A stretch of DNA of 64,000 nt from Actinostola sp. cb2023 (Eukaryota > Cnidaria > Anthozoa > Actiniaria > Actinostolidae), in contig JAUJYZ010000494.1 in NCBI GenBank assembly GCA_033675265.1, positions 268,501 through 332,500 on the forward strand, given 5' to 3'. A program made the translations under genes and the position numbers. The notes below the pieces were generated by a model. The model had not been told where the DNA came from. It did not search any database and saw only the letters and a program-made list of their open reading frames with translations. Every line of letters begins with the position of its first letter. Position 1 is the stretch's first letter. Positions 62,601-64,000 of the stretch are shown in pieces.

Positions 62601-62960
62601 ATAAGCACAAGCAGAAGAGGTCTTACGTCACTGTGAAAACGGGCCTGACGCAAGCATAAGCGCAAGCACAAGAGCTAGGTCTTGTGTCACTGTGAAAACG
62701 GGCCTGACGTAAGCATAAGCGCAAACACAAGAGGCCTTGTGTCACTGTGAAAACGGGCCTGACGCAAGCATAAGCGCAAGCACAAGAGGCCTTGTGTCAC
62801 TGTGTAAACGGGCCTGACGTAAGCTTAAACGCAAGCATAAGAGGCCTTGTGTCACTGTAAAAACTCGCCTGACGTAAGCATAAGCACAAGCACAAGAGGC
62901 CTTATGTTACTGTGAAAACGGGCCTGACGCAAGCATAAGCGCAAGCACAAGAGGCCTTTT
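59645..62960. repeat. 55-bp satellite array (about 60 copies) with higher-order structure
   Basis: Unit CCTGACGCAAGCATAAGCAC + AAGCACAAGAGGTCTTACGT + CACTGTGAAAACGGG. Variant units (CTAGCC, extra ACACAAAC, GCGTTGTG) recur in the same order about 777 bp (14 units) apart in the first half. Upstream of paralog 1. Short minus-strand frames here are artefacts. Confidence 0.95.
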
Positions 62961-63287
62961 TATTATTTCACTACTATTAAATAAATGCAATCCCTTTACT
63001 AAACTCTATACCTAAACTTCATTAAATGGGTGCGTTCTACTAGGTCCCATTGCAGCACACACTACCCGGACCACTCCAGTTCTGCAGTGGATCATCGTAC
63101 TTCTAATCATTTGGAAAGGGTATGTAATACTAGTTTAATTATGTAAAGAATAAATATCTAACTAATGCTTTTCACTCGATCGATCGTTGAACAACCTCTG
63201 TAGCGGGATGTAGGTGCAAAAAGTCTTCATATTTACATATCGTCAATATTATTAGGTTATTCTTTTTGATCATTTCATATTAAGGTG

Positions 63288-63755
63288 TAAATGTTCCATT
63301 TTTGGGAAATAATTGCTATAGTTGGGAACGAAATTCCATAATTGGGAAATACATTCCATATTTAGGAAGAAATTTCATATTTGGGAAAGAAATTCCATAT
63401 TTAGGAAGAAATTCCATATTTGGGATAGAAATTCCATAATTGGGAAATAAATTCCATATTTAGGAAGAAATTTCATATTTGGGAAAGAAATTCCATATTT
63501 AGGAAGAAATTCCATATTTGGGATAGAAATTCCATAATTGGGAAATAAATTCCATATTTAGGAAGAAATTTCATATTTGGGAAAGAAATTCCATATTTGG
63601 GAAATAAATTCCATATTTGGGAAATAAATTCCATATTTGGAAAATAAATTTCATATTTGGGAAAGAAATGCCATATTTGGAAAGAAATGCCATATTTGGG
63701 AAATAAATTGGAAAAGAAATCCCGTATTTGGTAAGAATTCCATATTTGGAAAATT
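63288..63755. repeat. 20-bp minisatellite with CCATATTTGG or CCATAATTGG
   Basis: About 23 copies of GGGAAATAAATTCCATATTT-type units, some one base shorter. Most units contain CC(A/T)6GG. Confidence 0.9.
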
Positions 63756-63882
63756 ATTGTGAATTTCTATTATATTCGTTTCCAGTCTGTAAGAAATGTT
63801 CAGCGGACGATATACTGATTGTGTTCAATCTTGAATCACACATCTTTCCAGTTCCATTTTGTTGTTCGCGACACTCCTTACT

Positions 63883-64000
63883 TCACGATGCTTTACTGTC
63901 AGGAATATTAAAGTTAACCTTTTTGCGAGAGCCGCCAATACCGCTACTGCCTTTGTTGGTGCCGCTGCTCTTTGTGGTCATCGTGTTACCATAGTTATTC
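63883..64000 (-). CDS. Possible terminal exon fragment of a gene continuing past the window
   Basis: The minus strand is open from the window edge to TGA at 63885-63883, coding a hydrophilic Ser/Gly/Lys-rich segment (SSGIGGSRKKVNFNIPDSKAS). It looks like a C-terminal tail and could be the last exon of another minus-strand gene upstream of the cluster. With only 38 codons and no visible acceptor this is weak. Confidence 0.2.
   Translation of the reverse strand, partial: NNYGNTMTTKSSGTNKGSSGIGGSRKKVNFNIPDSKAS

Noticed and set aside
59645..62960. CRISPR array
   Set aside because: No unique spacers between repeats, the units are directly tandem, and the genome is eukaryotic.

Overview
The window is metazoan genomic DNA: genes split by GT-AG introns, dense microsatellites and minisatellites, foldback MITEs, LINE remnants and Penelope-like retroelements (PLEs) with GIY-YIG endonuclease domains. 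The PLEs and neurexin-like genes would suit a cnidarian or another invertebrate with a repeat-rich genome, but I cannot fix the phylum. No rRNA, tRNA, CRISPR or prokaryotic operon was seen.

All recognisable host genes lie on the minus strand, so they read from right to left. Four are tandem paralogs of a neurexin-like family: signal peptide, laminin-G (LamG/LNS) domain, EGF, then either a second LamG and a membrane anchor, or a short stalk and an anchor. I rebuilt them by hand from splice sites, and each gives one uninterrupted frame. Paralog 1 (57837-50285, 5 exons, 592 aa) is LamG-EGF-LamG-TM. Paralog 2 (36718-26596, 5 exons, 740 aa) is LamG-EGF-LamG, a Ser/Thr/Asn-rich mucin-like stalk and a C-terminal hydrophobic anchor. 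Paralog 3 (23382-16875, 3 exons, 321 aa) and paralog 4 (9560-7171, 3 exons, 299 aa) are LamG-EGF-stalk with a C-terminal hydrophobic tail that looks like a GPI signal or a very short-tailed TM. A fifth gene (46642-42175, 3 exons, 315 aa), between paralogs 1 and 2, encodes a single-pass membrane protein with a cysteine-containing ectodomain I do not recognise.

The intron phases are the same in every paralog (phase 2 after LamG1, phase 1 at all later junctions). The EGF-to-anchor part is therefore modular, and the paralogs differ mainly in which modules sit between EGF and the anchor. Paralogs 1 and 2 also share an acidic, GSG-containing stalk that could carry glycosaminoglycan, as in neurexin-1. 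I infer a locally expanded family of neurexin-like cell-surface proteins with diversified membrane anchoring; ligands and expression cannot be read from sequence.

The rest is repeats. Large arrays are a 17-bp minisatellite (1-1.9 kb, with relatives at 34 and 53 kb), an 8-bp array (7.5 kb), (TAA)n blocks (12.4-13.6 kb), a 28-bp array (20.07-22.28 kb), about 0.9 kb of (CTA)n (24 kb), three arrays whose units contain CArG-box-like CC(A/T)6GG sequences (31.4, 48.7 and 63.3 kb) and a 55-bp satellite with higher-order structure (59.65-62.96 kb). At least four MITE families occur in several copies. Two copies of one MITE directly abut minisatellite arrays. A nested, head-to-head pair of PLE fragments fills most of intron 4 of paralog 2, and several PLE termini carry hammerhead-ribozyme-like cores.
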